From: Micromonospora sp. C31
Lineage (GTDB): Bacteria; Actinomycetota; Actinomycetes; Mycobacteriales; Micromonosporaceae
Assembly: GCF_018070575.1 (NCBI RefSeq)
Contig: NZ_JAGPXN010000007.1
Span: 1 to 64,000 of the forward strand
Length of the DNA stretch: 64,000 nt
Direction: 5' to 3'
The notes under the pieces are model-generated. The model saw only the letters and a program-made list of their open reading frames with translations. It did not search any database and had not been told where the DNA came from. Shown here one piece after another: positions 17,418-25,045 of the stretch; within the stretch, counting starts at the first letter, position 1; every line of letters starts with the position of its first letter. A program made the position numbers and the translations under genes.

Positions 17418-19922
17418 TCAGAGCTGGCCGACCGAGGTGATCCGGACGACCGCCGCGCCCGCCTCGTCGGAGGCCGCGAGGTCGACCTCGGCGCTGATGC
17501 CCCAGTCGTGGTCCTCCTCGGGGTCGTCGAGGATCTGCCGGACCGTCCACCGTTCCCGGCCCTGCTCGATCATGAGCAGCGCGGGGCCGCGCGCGTCCGG
17601 CCCCACCCCGATGGAGTCGTACGCCTCGAAGTACGGCTCCAGCGCGTCGGCCCACGCGTCCGCGTCCCAGCCCGACGCGGCGTCCAGCTCGCCGAGGTCG
17701 TACCAGCGGCGCAGGGCGGTCAGCTCGACCCGGCGGAACAGGGCGTTGCGCACCAGCACCCGGAAGGCGCGGGCGTTGCGGGTGACCACCGGCACGCGGT
17801 CGTCCAGCGCCTCGGCGGCCTCGGCGGCGTCGGTGGGGTTGCGCAGCCGCTCCCACTCGTCGATGAGGCTGGAGTCGACCTGGCGGACCAGCTCGCCGAG
17901 CCACTCGATGAGGTCGACCAGCTCCTCGGTCTTGGCGTCCTCGGGCACCGTCTGCCGCAGCGTCTTGTACGCGTCCGCGAGGTAGCGCAGCACGAGGCCC
18001 TCGGAGCGGGTCAGGCCGTAGAACTGCACGTACTCGGTGAAGGTCATCGCCCGCTCGTACATGTCCCGCACGACGGACTTGGGGGAGAGCTGGTGGTCGG
18101 CGACCCACGGGTGCCCCTGCCGGTACATCTCGTACGCCGAGTCCAGCAGTTCCGCCAGCGGCTTCGGGTGGGTCACCCCGTCGAGGAGTTCGAGGCGGGC
18201 CTCGTACTCGATGCCCTCCGCCTTCATGGCGGCGACCGCCTCGCCGCGGGCCTTGAACTGCTGCGCGGAGAGCACCTGACGCGGGTCGTCGAGGATCGAC
18301 TCGATCACCGAGAGCACGTCGAGGGCGTACGCGGGGGACTCGACGTCGAGCAGCTCGATCGTGGCCAGCGCCAGCGGGGAGAGCGGCTGGTTGAGCGCGA
18401 AGTCGAGCTGGAGGTCGACGGTGAGGCGGACCCGTCGCCCGGTCTCGTCGGGTTCGTCGAGCTGCTCGACGACCCCGCCCGCGCGCAGCGCCCGGTAGAT
18501 GGCGATGGCGCGGCGGACGTGCCGGCGCTGGGCGGCGCGGTCCTCGTGGTTGTCGGTGAGCAGGTGCCGCATCGCGGCGAACGCGTCGCCGGGGCGGCCG
18601 ATGACGTTGAGCAGCATCGAGTGGCTGACGTGGAAGCTGGAGGTCAGCGGCTCCGGCTCGGCGTCGACCAGGCGGTCGAAGGTGGGCCTCCCCCAGCCGA
18701 TCGAGCCCTCCGGCGGCTTCTTGCGCACCACCTTGCGTCGCTTCTTCGGGTCGTCGCCGGCCTTGGCGAGCGCCTTCTCGTTGTCGATGACGTGCTCGGG
18801 GGCCTGCACGACGACCCGGCCGACGGTGTCGAACCCGGCCCGTCCGGCCCGCCCGGCGATCTGGTGGAACTCGCGGGCCTTGAGCAGCCGGGTGCGCACC
18901 CCGTCGTACTTGGACAGGCCGGTGAACAGCACGGTGCGGATCGGCACGTTGATGCCGACGCCGAGCGTGTCGGTGCCGCAGATGACCTTGAGCAGGCCGG
19001 CCTGGGCCAGGGTCTCGACCAGCCGGCGGTACTTGGGCAGCATCCCGGCGTGGTGCACGCCGATGCCGTGCCGCACCAGCCGGGACAGGGTCTTGCCGAA
19101 GCCGGAGGTGAACCGGAAGTTGCCGATCGCGGTGGCGATCATGTCCTTCTCGGCGCGGGTGCAGACGTTGACGCTCATCAGCGCCTGGGCGCGTTCCAGG
19201 GCGGCTGCCTGGGTGAAGTGCACGACGTAGACAGGGGCCTGCTTCGTCTCCAGCAGCTCCTCGAGCGTCTCGTGCAGCGGCGTCATCGCGTACGAGAAGA
19301 TCAGCGGGACCGGCCGCTCGGCGGAACGGACGACGGCGGTGGGCCGGCCGGTGCGCCGGGCCAGGTCGTCCACGAAGCGGGTGGTGTCTCCCAGCGTGGC
19401 GGACATCAGGACGAACTGCGCCTGCGGCAGCTCGATGAGCGGCACCTGCCACGCCCAGCCCCGGTCGGGCTCGGCGTAGAAGTGGAACTCGTCCATGACC
19501 ACCTGGCCGACGTCGGCGCGCTCGCCCTCGCGTAACGCGAGGTTGGCCAGGATCTCGGCGGTGCAGCAGATGATCGGCGCGTCGGCGTTGACGCTGGCGT
19601 CGCCGGTCAGCATGCCGACGTTGTCGGCGCCGAAGACCTCGCAGAGGGCGAAGAACTTCTCCGACACCAGCGCCTTGATCGGGGCGGTGTAGAAGGTCGT
19701 CCGGTCGTCCGCCAGGGCCGCGAAGTGCGCCGCGATCGCGACCAGGCTCTTGCCGGAGCCGGTCGGCGTATTCATGATCACGTTGGCGCCGGAGACGATC
19801 TCGATGACCGCCTCCTCCTGGTGGGGGTAGAGGTCGAGGCCGCGCTCCTTCGCCCAGCCGGCGAACGCGTCGAACAGGGTGTCGGGGTCGGCGCTTGTCG
19901 GCAGCGCGGCGGTGAGCGTCAT
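17418..19922 (-). CDS. Ski2-like DExH-box RNA helicase (DUF3516 type)
   Basis: An 834-residue superfamily 2 helicase. The first half carries LDLYPHQEEAVIEI (Q-motif region), Walker A NTPTGSGKS, the box VMDEFHFYAEPDRGWAW (DEFH), motif III LMSATL, and the C-lobe motifs GVHHAGMLPKYRR, GTDTLGVGINVPIRTV and QIAGRAGRAGFD. The second half matches the actinobacterial DUF3516 extension. Ski2-type proteins unwind RNA for degradation or remodelling; the actual substrate is not known. I chose ATG 19922, which has GGGA six bases upstream; ATG 19934 is an alternative. Confidence 0.92.
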   Translation of the reverse strand: MTLTAALPTSADPDTLFDAFAGWAKERGLDLYPHQEEAVIEIVSGANVIMNTPTGSGKSLVAIAAHFAALADDRTTFYTAPIKALVSEKFFALCEVFGADNVGMLTGDASVNADAPIICCTAEILANLALREGERADVGQVVMDEFHFYAEPDRGWAWQVPLIELPQAQFVLMSATLGDTTRFVDDLARRTGRPTAVVRSAERPVPLIFSYAMTPLHETLEELLETKQAPVYVVHFTQAAALERAQALMSVNVCTRAEKDMIATAIGNFRFTSGFGKTLSRLVRHGIGVHHAGMLPKYRRLVETLAQAGLLKVICGTDTLGVGINVPIRTVLFTGLSKYDGVRTRLLKAREFHQIAGRAGRAGFDTVGRVVVQAPEHVIDNEKALAKAGDDPKKRRKVVRKKPPEGSIGWGRPTFDRLVDAEPEPLTSSFHVSHSMLLNVIGRPGDAFAAMRHLLTDNHEDRAAQRRHVRRAIAIYRALRAGGVVEQLDEPDETGRRVRLTVDLQLDFALNQPLSPLALATIELLDVESPAYALDVLSVIESILDDPRQVLSAQQFKARGEAVAAMKAEGIEYEARLELLDGVTHPKPLAELLDSAYEMYRQGHPWVADHQLSPKSVVRDMYERAMTFTEYVQFYGLTRSEGLVLRYLADAYKTLRQTVPEDAKTEELVDLIEWLGELVRQVDSSLIDEWERLRNPTDAAEAAEALDDRVPVVTRNARAFRVLVRNALFRRVELTALRRWYDLGELDAASGWDADAWADALEPYFEAYDSIGVGPDARGPALLMIEQGRERWTVRQILDDPEEDHDWGISAEVDLAASDEAGAAVVRITSVGQL

Positions 19923-19986
19923 AGCGGGTCCCATGGTGCCTGGACGATGCCCCCGAGCGCCAACCGGCCCGGGCGGTCGAGATGTT

Positions 19987-20034
19987 AGGAAGGGCCCCTT
20001 GTACAACGGAATCCGTTAAGAAGGGGCCCTTCCT
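19987..20034. repeat. Nested palindromic repeat, also trmB terminator
   Basis: Outer arms of 14 bases (19987-20000, 20021-20034; AGGAAGGGCCCCTT and its complement) enclose a second palindrome AACGGA-A-TCCGTT (20005-20017). It begins 2 bases beyond the trmB stop, so it can act as terminator. From memory, near-identical GGAAGGGCCCCTT palindromes with variable cores are scattered in Micromonosporaceae genomes, which suggests a small dispersed element. Confidence 0.7.
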
Positions 20035-20035
20035 T

Positions 20036-20746
20036 TCACGACCGGCGGTGGATCAGGTCGAAGATCGGGCGGCCGGCGCGCAGGGCGCGGCGCTCGAACT
20101 TGGTGACCGGACGGTGGGCGGGGCGGGGGGCGAAGCCGTCGTACGCGTCGACCAGCCCCGGGTCGGCGTCCAGGGTGTGGCGCATCGCCTCGGCGTACTC
20201 GGCCCAGTCGGTCGCGCAGTGCAGGATGCCGCCGGGCGCCAGCCGGGAGCGCAGCAGCGCGACGTGGGCCGGCTGGATGATCCGCCGCTTGTGGTGGCGG
20301 GACTTGGGCCAGGGGTCGGGGAAGAAGACGTGCACGGCGTCCAGCGCCGCCTCCGGCAGGCCCGCGACCAGGTCCAGGGCGTCGCCCTGCGCCACCCGTA
20401 CGTTGCGCAGGCCGTGGCGGTCCACCAGGTCCAGCAGGTTGGCGATTCCGGGCGTGTGCACCTCGACCGCCAGATAGTCTCGGTCCGGGTCGGCGGCGGC
20501 CATCTCGGCCGTGGTGTCGCCCATGCCGGAACCGATCTCCAGCACCAGTGGGGCCCGGCGGCCGAACAGGCCGGCCAGGTCCACCGGCGTGCCGGGCCGC
20601 TCCGGGACGTGCAGGCCGTAGACCGGCCAGAGGCGGTCCAGGGCGTCGGTCTGGCGGCTGCTCATCCGGCCACGGCGCGGATGGAAGGTCCGGATCGGCC
20701 GGGCGGCGGGCGCGGGGACGGCGGCGGGGGAGTCGGTGAAGGTCAC
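20036..20746 (-). CDS. trmB: tRNA (guanine-46-N7)-methyltransferase
   Basis: A 236-residue SAM-dependent enzyme that methylates N7 of guanine 46 in the variable loop of tRNAs. Motif I is VLEIGSGMGDTTAEMA, and the family signature FFPDPWPKSRHHKRRI with the later HCATDWAEYAEAM are clear. The GTG at 20746 gives the usual length; the ATG of MSSRQTDA about 30 residues further in is possible but would remove a typical basic N-terminal extension. It stands alone, followed by the nested palindrome. Confidence 0.93.
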   Translation of the reverse strand: MTFTDSPAAVPAPAARPIRTFHPRRGRMSSRQTDALDRLWPVYGLHVPERPGTPVDLAGLFGRRAPLVLEIGSGMGDTTAEMAAADPDRDYLAVEVHTPGIANLLDLVDRHGLRNVRVAQGDALDLVAGLPEAALDAVHVFFPDPWPKSRHHKRRIIQPAHVALLRSRLAPGGILHCATDWAEYAEAMRHTLDADPGLVDAYDGFAPRPAHRPVTKFERRALRAGRPIFDLIHRRS

Positions 20747-20881
20747 AACGACCTGAGCGTACGCGACGGCCGCGCCGGATCGGATGTGATGTTCGCCCGG
20801 GGATGGGAGAATCCATCCCGTACGGCAGACCGGGTGTCTGGTGTTGCCCGGCACTGCCCCAACGCGCCGGGAGGGGGCGTC

Positions 20882-21415
20882 GTGACGGTGCACCGTGGCG
20901 GTGTGGCGCTGGCGATCGCGACCGTGGTCGTCGGTCCCCTGCTCGCGGCGGCGCCCGCCCTCGCCGGTGCGCCCCAGCCGGGGCCGCCGGGGCCGAACGT
21001 CTTCGTCGAGGTCAGCCCGAGCACGGTCGAGGCGGGATACCTGGTGGGGATCCGGGCCAGTTGCCGCAACAATCTGGTCCCCGCCACCGTGGTCTCGGAC
21101 GCCTTCGGCCGGGTGCAGGTGCAGCCGCAGGACGGCACGTTGACCGCCGCGCCGATGGTGCGGGAGCGCACCCGCCCCGGCAACTACCGGATCAAGCTGG
21201 AGTGCCGCGACGGCGAGAGCGCCTCGACCATGCTCCAGGTGGTCAGGGCCGTGCAGCCCAGTCGCGGCCCGGCCACCGGGTTCGGCGGGGGCACCGGCGG
21301 CTTCACCGGGGAACTGCTGCTGCCGGGTGGCGTCGCCCTGACCGTCACCGGCATCGTGCTCGCGGTCCGGGCGGGGCGCCGCCCGCGTACCGTCCGTGGC
21401 GCCGTCCGACGCTGA
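20882..21415 (+). CDS. Secreted protein with C-terminal membrane anchor, candidate sortase substrate
   Basis: A 177-residue exported protein: signal peptide 1-28 ending APALAG, then an Ig-like or beta-rich domain with two cysteines (ASCRNN, KLECRDG), a Gly-rich linker, and a C-terminal hydrophobic helix (about 145-162) followed by an Arg-rich tail. The region just before the helix reads GELLLPGG, not a canonical LPxTG, yet the next gene is a class F sortase 7 bases downstream. The layout (signal, domain, linker, short motif, helix, positive tail) is that of a sortase substrate. The GTG at 20882 has GGGAGGGGG ahead of it. Confidence 0.7.
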   Translation: MTVHRGGVALAIATVVVGPLLAAAPALAGAPQPGPPGPNVFVEVSPSTVEAGYLVGIRASCRNNLVPATVVSDAFGRVQVQPQDGTLTAAPMVRERTRPGNYRIKLECRDGESASTMLQVVRAVQPSRGPATGFGGGTGGFTGELLLPGGVALTVTGIVLAVRAGRRPRTVRGAVRR

Positions 21416-21422
21416 GCCCGTC

Positions 21423-22112
21423 ATGGCCACCACACCCGTCCCGCAGCCGGCCGCCGCGACGGCCCGGGGGCCACGGCCGCCCGGACGACGCCCCTGGTCG
21501 GTGCCGCTGGCCGTGGTGCTGGTGCTGGCCGGGGTCTTCGCCACCGGGGCGGGGCTGGGGCGCACCGCCGGGCCGTTCGACTGGGCGGCCGGCGGCGGGC
21601 AGGACCGGCCGGCGCGCAGCGGGAGCGGGGCGCTCGCGGCCAGCCGGCCGGTGCGCCTGTCGGTTCCCGCGATCGAGGTGTCCGCGCCGGTCGCCCCGGT
21701 GGGCCAGGCCCGGGACGGGTCGATCGCCGTGCCGCCGCTGGAGCGGGCCGACGAGACCGGCTGGTACGACCGGGGCCCCACGCCGGGCGAGCCGGGCCCG
21801 TCGGTCATCGTCGGGCACGTGGACACCAGGCGCGGCCCGGCGGTCTTCCACGACCTGCACGAACTGCGCCCGGGCGACACCGTCGACGTGACCCGGGCGG
21901 ACGGCTCGGTCGTGGTGTTCAAGGTCGATTCCGTGGAGCACTTCCCCAAGGAGCGGCTGCCGGCGGAACGGGTCTACGGCGACGAGGGCCCGCCGGGCCT
22001 GCGCCTGATCACCTGCGGCGGCGACTGGCTGGGCGGCCGGACGGGCTACGCCGACAACATCATCGCCTTCGCCACGATGATCTCCTCCGCCGACACCCGG
22101 TCACCTTCTTGA
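21423..22112 (+). CDS. Class F sortase
   Basis: A 229-residue membrane-anchored cysteine transpeptidase. One N-terminal membrane segment (about 26-45) and a Pro-rich leader precede the sortase barrel. Catalytic residues are H132 (GHVDT), C198 (LITCGG) and R206 (GGRTGYADN); the GHVDT, TCGGDW and tyrosine-rich spacing are those of the class F group common in actinobacteria. It probably attaches or processes the secreted protein encoded just upstream. ATG 21423 follows the preceding stop by 7 bases; an upstream GTG at 21396 would overlap the previous gene. Confidence 0.9.
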   Translation: MATTPVPQPAAATARGPRPPGRRPWSVPLAVVLVLAGVFATGAGLGRTAGPFDWAAGGGQDRPARSGSGALAASRPVRLSVPAIEVSAPVAPVGQARDGSIAVPPLERADETGWYDRGPTPGEPGPSVIVGHVDTRRGPAVFHDLHELRPGDTVDVTRADGSVVVFKVDSVEHFPKERLPAERVYGDEGPPGLRLITCGGDWLGGRTGYADNIIAFATMISSADTRSPS

Positions 22113-22174
22113 CCGCAGGGTGATCCAGGTGGCGGCGGTGCCCGGACGCCTGGAACGTGCGATACCGTGGTTGA

Positions 22175-22483
22175 ATGAGGACTCAGGCGAGGAATCGCCT
22201 ACTCATGACCAAGGCGCTTGTGTCAGCCCGAAGGCCGAGCGGTTCCGGCGACTGCTATTCGTGGGTCTGGGTGTTGCCCGCGCCGGATGGCAGGTTCAGA
22301 GTCGCGGCGATCGAGGTGCCGAAACAGTTGGTCGACGACGACGCCTGTTTCTGCGAAGAGGACATGAGGACGCCTTATCTGAGAATCGTTGACGAGGTCG
22401 GCGAGGTGGATGCGGCGGTGCGGGAAGCTGGCGTGGACCCGGAGCAGTTGGACGCGCCGTGGAACAACGGATTTCCGCTGTGA
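22175..22483 (+). CDS. Small unrecognised protein
   Basis: A possible 102-residue cytoplasmic protein that I do not recognise. The C-terminal two thirds look protein-like (WVWVLPAPDGRFRVAAIEVP, then an acidic helix EVGEVDAAVREAGVDPEQLD and a final PWNNGFPL), but the first 30 residues are less convincing and the base composition is lower in GC than its neighbours. ATG 22205 is an alternative start. No clear ribosome site at either. It may be a horizontally acquired or poorly expressed gene. Confidence 0.5.
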   Translation: MRTQARNRLLMTKALVSARRPSGSGDCYSWVWVLPAPDGRFRVAAIEVPKQLVDDDACFCEEDMRTPYLRIVDEVGEVDAAVREAGVDPEQLDAPWNNGFPL

Positions 22484-22532
22484 AGTGAATGCGAATGGTA
22501 TTCGAGGCTGCACCAGTCAGGCTCCGTGTCCG

Positions 22533-22841
22533 TCACGATCGACCGGGGACCTGCTGGACGACCTCGAACTCCAGGAGGGTGGCGCCGGAGGCGACCGGGG
22601 GGCGCTTCTCGCCGGCGTGGGCGGCGCGCGACGGGCCGGCCGCCCATGCCTGGTAGGCCTCTTCGCTCTCCCACTTCGTGTAGACGAAGTAGCGGTTCTC
22701 CCCGGCGACGGGACGCAGCAGCTCGAAGCCGAGGAACCCGGGGGAGTTCTCCACCGCCCCGGCCCGGGCGGCGAACCGCTTCTCCAACTCCTCGCCGGCA
22801 CCGGGCGGGACGTCGATCGCGTTGATCTTCACGACTGCCAT
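22533..22841 (-). CDS. mhuD: MhuD-type heme-degrading monooxygenase
   Basis: A 102-residue protein nearly collinear with MhuD of Mycobacterium tuberculosis, which opens heme to mycobilin and releases iron without CO. The key residues fall at the same numbers: N7 (VVKINAI), R26, W66 (YQAW) and the heme ligand H75 (AAHAG); the segment ENSPGFLGFELLRPV is also diagnostic. It is a cytoplasmic dimeric ferredoxin-like fold. A leaderless -10 lies before the ATG. No heme uptake genes adjoin, so heme may come from intracellular turnover. A general antibiotic-biosynthesis-monooxygenase assignment would be a less specific alternative. Confidence 0.87.
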   Translation of the reverse strand: MAVVKINAIDVPPGAGEELEKRFAARAGAVENSPGFLGFELLRPVAGENRYFVYTKWESEEAYQAWAAGPSRAAHAGEKRPPVASGATLLEFEVVQQVPGRS

Positions 22842-22847
22842 GGCCCA

Positions 22848-22853
22848 AGCCTA
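22848..22853 (-). promoter_or_regulatory. Leaderless -10 element
   Basis: TAGGCT on the minus strand ends 6 bases before the ATG at 22841 of the MhuD-like gene. No IdeR-type iron box was recognised nearby. Confidence 0.45.
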
Positions 22854-22869
22854 GCGACGACGCCGGGGC

Positions 22870-23667
22870 TCAGAACGACTCGACCGCCGGAACCAGGTCG
22901 GCGTCGAGGACGATCGGCGCGTGGTCGGAGGGGCCCTTGCCCTTGCGGGCCTCCCGGTCGACGTACGCCGAGCGGACCGCCCGGGCGAACGGCGCGGAGG
23001 CGTACACGAGGTCGATCCGCATGCCCTTGTTCTGGTGGAACATGCCCGCCCGGTAGTCCCAGTAGGTGAACGGGTGCGGGCCCTTCATCGGGGTGGGCAC
23101 CACGTCGGAGAGCCCGAGGTCGCGCAGCGCCGCGAGGGCCGCCCGCTCCGCCGGGGTGACGTGCGTGGAGTGGGTGAACACCGCCGGGTCCCAGACGTCG
23201 GCGTCGGTGGGCGCCACGTTGAAGTCGCCGCAGACCGCCAGCGGCAGGCCGCCGGTCAGCTCCGCCTCCAGCGCGTCGCGCAGCGCCGCGAACCAGGCCA
23301 GTTTGTACGCGTAGTGCGGGTCGTCGGGAGTCCGGCCGTTCGGCACGTACACCGACCAGACCCGGGCCCCGCCGCAGGTCGCCGAGATGGCCCGGGCCTC
23401 CGGATCGGGGAAGCCCGGTTCGCCCGGGAACCCCACCGTGACGTCGGCCAGACCGACCCGGGACAGGATCGCCACCCCGTTCCACCGGCCGTCGCTGTGG
23501 CTGGCCGCCGTGTAGCCCAGCTCGCCCACCTCGGCAACCGGGAAGGCGCCGTCCGGGCACTTCGTCTCCTGGAGGCAGACGACGTCCGGCCCGGTGCCGG
23601 CCAACCAGTCGAGCAGCCGGGGCAGGCGGGCCTTCACCGAGTTCACGTTCCAGGTCGCCAGACGCAT
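22870..23667 (-). CDS. xthA: Exodeoxyribonuclease III
   Basis: A 265-residue apurinic/apyrimidinic endonuclease and 3-prime exonuclease of the ExoIII group, acting in base excision repair. Motifs in order: ATWNVNSVKARL (catalytic Asn), VVCLQETKCPDGAFP (metal-binding Glu), GRWNGVAILSR, VYVPNG, CGDFNVAPTDADVWDP, and the C-terminal RIDLVYAS and GPSDHAPIV with the active-site Asp-His. The ATG at 23667 begins at the conserved MRLATWNVN. The short gap to the next gene upstream leaves no sign of shared regulation. Confidence 0.95.
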   Translation of the reverse strand: MRLATWNVNSVKARLPRLLDWLAGTGPDVVCLQETKCPDGAFPVAEVGELGYTAASHSDGRWNGVAILSRVGLADVTVGFPGEPGFPDPEARAISATCGGARVWSVYVPNGRTPDDPHYAYKLAWFAALRDALEAELTGGLPLAVCGDFNVAPTDADVWDPAVFTHSTHVTPAERAALAALRDLGLSDVVPTPMKGPHPFTYWDYRAGMFHQNKGMRIDLVYASAPFARAVRSAYVDREARKGKGPSDHAPIVLDADLVPAVESF

Positions 23668-23704
23668 GTGACCAGCCTGCCCCATCCGCGCACGCGTCGC
23701 CGGG

Positions 23705-24700
23705 TCAGCTGCCCGGGGTGTCGCCCGGGCGGGTCTGCTCGGCCAGGAACCGCTCCAGCTCGGCGCCCAGCTCGTCGGCGGTGGGCAGTGGCCCGGCCTC
23801 GGCGGCCAGCAGGTTCTTCTCGCCCCGGCCACGCGCGAACGCGTCGTACTGCTCCTCCAGGGCCTGCACGAGTTGGGCGGCGTCGTCGGTCTGGGCGACC
23901 TGCCGGTCGATCTCCACGCGCACCACCTCGGCCGCCGAGCGCAGCCCGTCGCGGGGCAGCAGCAGCCCGGTGCTGCGCGACACGGACGCGAGCAGCACCT
24001 CGGCGGCGGCCGGGTACTCCGTCTGCGCGACGTAGTGCGGTACGTGGGCGGCGAAGCCGAGAGCGTCGCGGCCCAGCTCGCCGAGGCGGTACTCCAGCAG
24101 GTGCCCGACGCTGCCGGGGACCTGCACGCGCTGCAACCACGGCTCGTAGCCGGCGATCAGCTCGCGGCGGGTGGCGTGTGCGGTCACCCCGGCGGGCCGG
24201 GTGTGCGGCACGGCCATCGGGATCGAGTTGAGCCCGACGGTGAGCCGGACGTCCAGCCGGGCGGAGATCCCGGCCACGGCGGCCACGAAACGCTCCCACT
24301 GAAGGTCCGGCTCCGGGCCGGTGAGCAGGAGGAAGGGCGTCTCGTCGTCGTCGCGGAGCAGGTGCAGCTCCAGCGCCGGGGCGTCGTACGCCTCCCAGTG
24401 GTCCTCGACGAAGGTCATCACCGGTCGGCGCGAGCGGTAGTCGAAGAGCTGGTCCACGTCGAAGCGCGCGATCGGGCGGGCGTCCAGGGAGGTGAGCAGC
24501 TGCTCCCTGGCCAGTCGGGTGGCGCTTCCGGCGTCGACGAAGCCGGTGAGGGTCTGGATCAGCACCGGCTGACCGAGGTCGGGCAGATCGTCGGTGAGCT
24601 CGTAGAGCTCGTGTGGGTCGAGCACCGGTGCGGACCTCCCTGGTCGTGCGTACGGGTCGCCGTGCGGGACGGCACCCGGTTCGGGGAACGTACCCGCCAT
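23705..24700 (-). CDS. PAC2-family protein
   Basis: A 331-residue PAC2 (proteasome assembly chaperone 2-like) protein. The core begins LIQTLTGFVDAGSATRLA and continues through FDVDQLFDYRSRRP, LLTGPEPDLQWERF and SIPMAVPHTRPAGVTAHAT, all typical of actinobacterial members. The C-terminal 60 residues are a charged helix (ALEEQYDAFARGRGEKNLLA). The family is linked by name to proteasome assembly, and many actinobacteria have a 20S proteasome, but its bacterial role is not established. No proteasome gene is in this window. Confidence 0.88.
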   Translation of the reverse strand: MAGTFPEPGAVPHGDPYARPGRSAPVLDPHELYELTDDLPDLGQPVLIQTLTGFVDAGSATRLAREQLLTSLDARPIARFDVDQLFDYRSRRPVMTFVEDHWEAYDAPALELHLLRDDDETPFLLLTGPEPDLQWERFVAAVAGISARLDVRLTVGLNSIPMAVPHTRPAGVTAHATRRELIAGYEPWLQRVQVPGSVGHLLEYRLGELGRDALGFAAHVPHYVAQTEYPAAAEVLLASVSRSTGLLLPRDGLRSAAEVVRVEIDRQVAQTDDAAQLVQALEEQYDAFARGRGEKNLLAAEAGPLPTADELGAELERFLAEQTRPGDTPGS

Positions 24701-25000
24701 CCTCGTGCATTCCTCGCCGCGCCCCGCCGCGGGTCGTCACGTGACCAGTAATCGGGCGTATGCCCGCAACCCCGCCGTCGGGCGACGAAGCCATGTCTGT
24801 CAGGACGACCAGGCTATCGGCTGAACGGGGGAGTTTGGGGATCATGGGCCGGGCGTCGGTGGTTTGTCCGGGTTCCGGGCACGCCGGGACGGCGCGGGGC
24901 GCTGCGGAGGTCTGACCGGTCCGCGAGGTCCGTCCCCGGGGCTGCCCGGCTCGGCGCGGGCGTCCACCCGAGCCTGGCCAAATCGTGAGGAAAGCCACGA

Positions 25001-25017
25001 GATCACCTGAGGTGATC
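25001..25017. promoter_or_regulatory. Perfect palindrome GATCACCT-G-AGGTGATC
   Basis: 8-base arms around one central base, 17 bases upstream of the -10 hexamer of the next gene, thus overlapping its -35 region. Likely a repressor or activator site; the regulator is unknown. Confidence 0.5.
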
Positions 25018-25033
25018 GGGGTGTCGGCCTGCC

Positions 25034-25039
25034 TAGCCT
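25034..25039 (+). promoter_or_regulatory. Leaderless -10 element
   Basis: TAGCCT ends 6 bases before the ATG at 25046, without a ribosome-binding sequence. Confidence 0.45.
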
Positions 25040-25045
25040 CGGCTG

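Larger units (their letters stand above)
24701..25045. other. Intergenic region with operator-like palindromes
   Basis: 345 bases without a gene. The left 250 bases show nothing I can name. The right end has TCGTG-8-CACGA (24983-25000), the perfect palindrome at 25001-25017 and a leaderless -10 at 25034. I looked for a cyclic-di-AMP riboswitch, common before secreted lysozyme-like genes in this phylum, and did not find its conserved segments. Confidence 0.6.

Noticed and set aside
20882..21415. Canonical LPxTG sorting signal
   Set aside because: No LPxTG or LAxTG is present; only LLPGG precedes the C-terminal helix, which is why the substrate role is only a hypothesis.
24701..25045. Possible cyclic-di-AMP riboswitch before the secreted protein
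   Set aside because: The conserved segments of the ydaO class could not be found, and the leaderless -10 next to the ATG leaves no room for a long leader.
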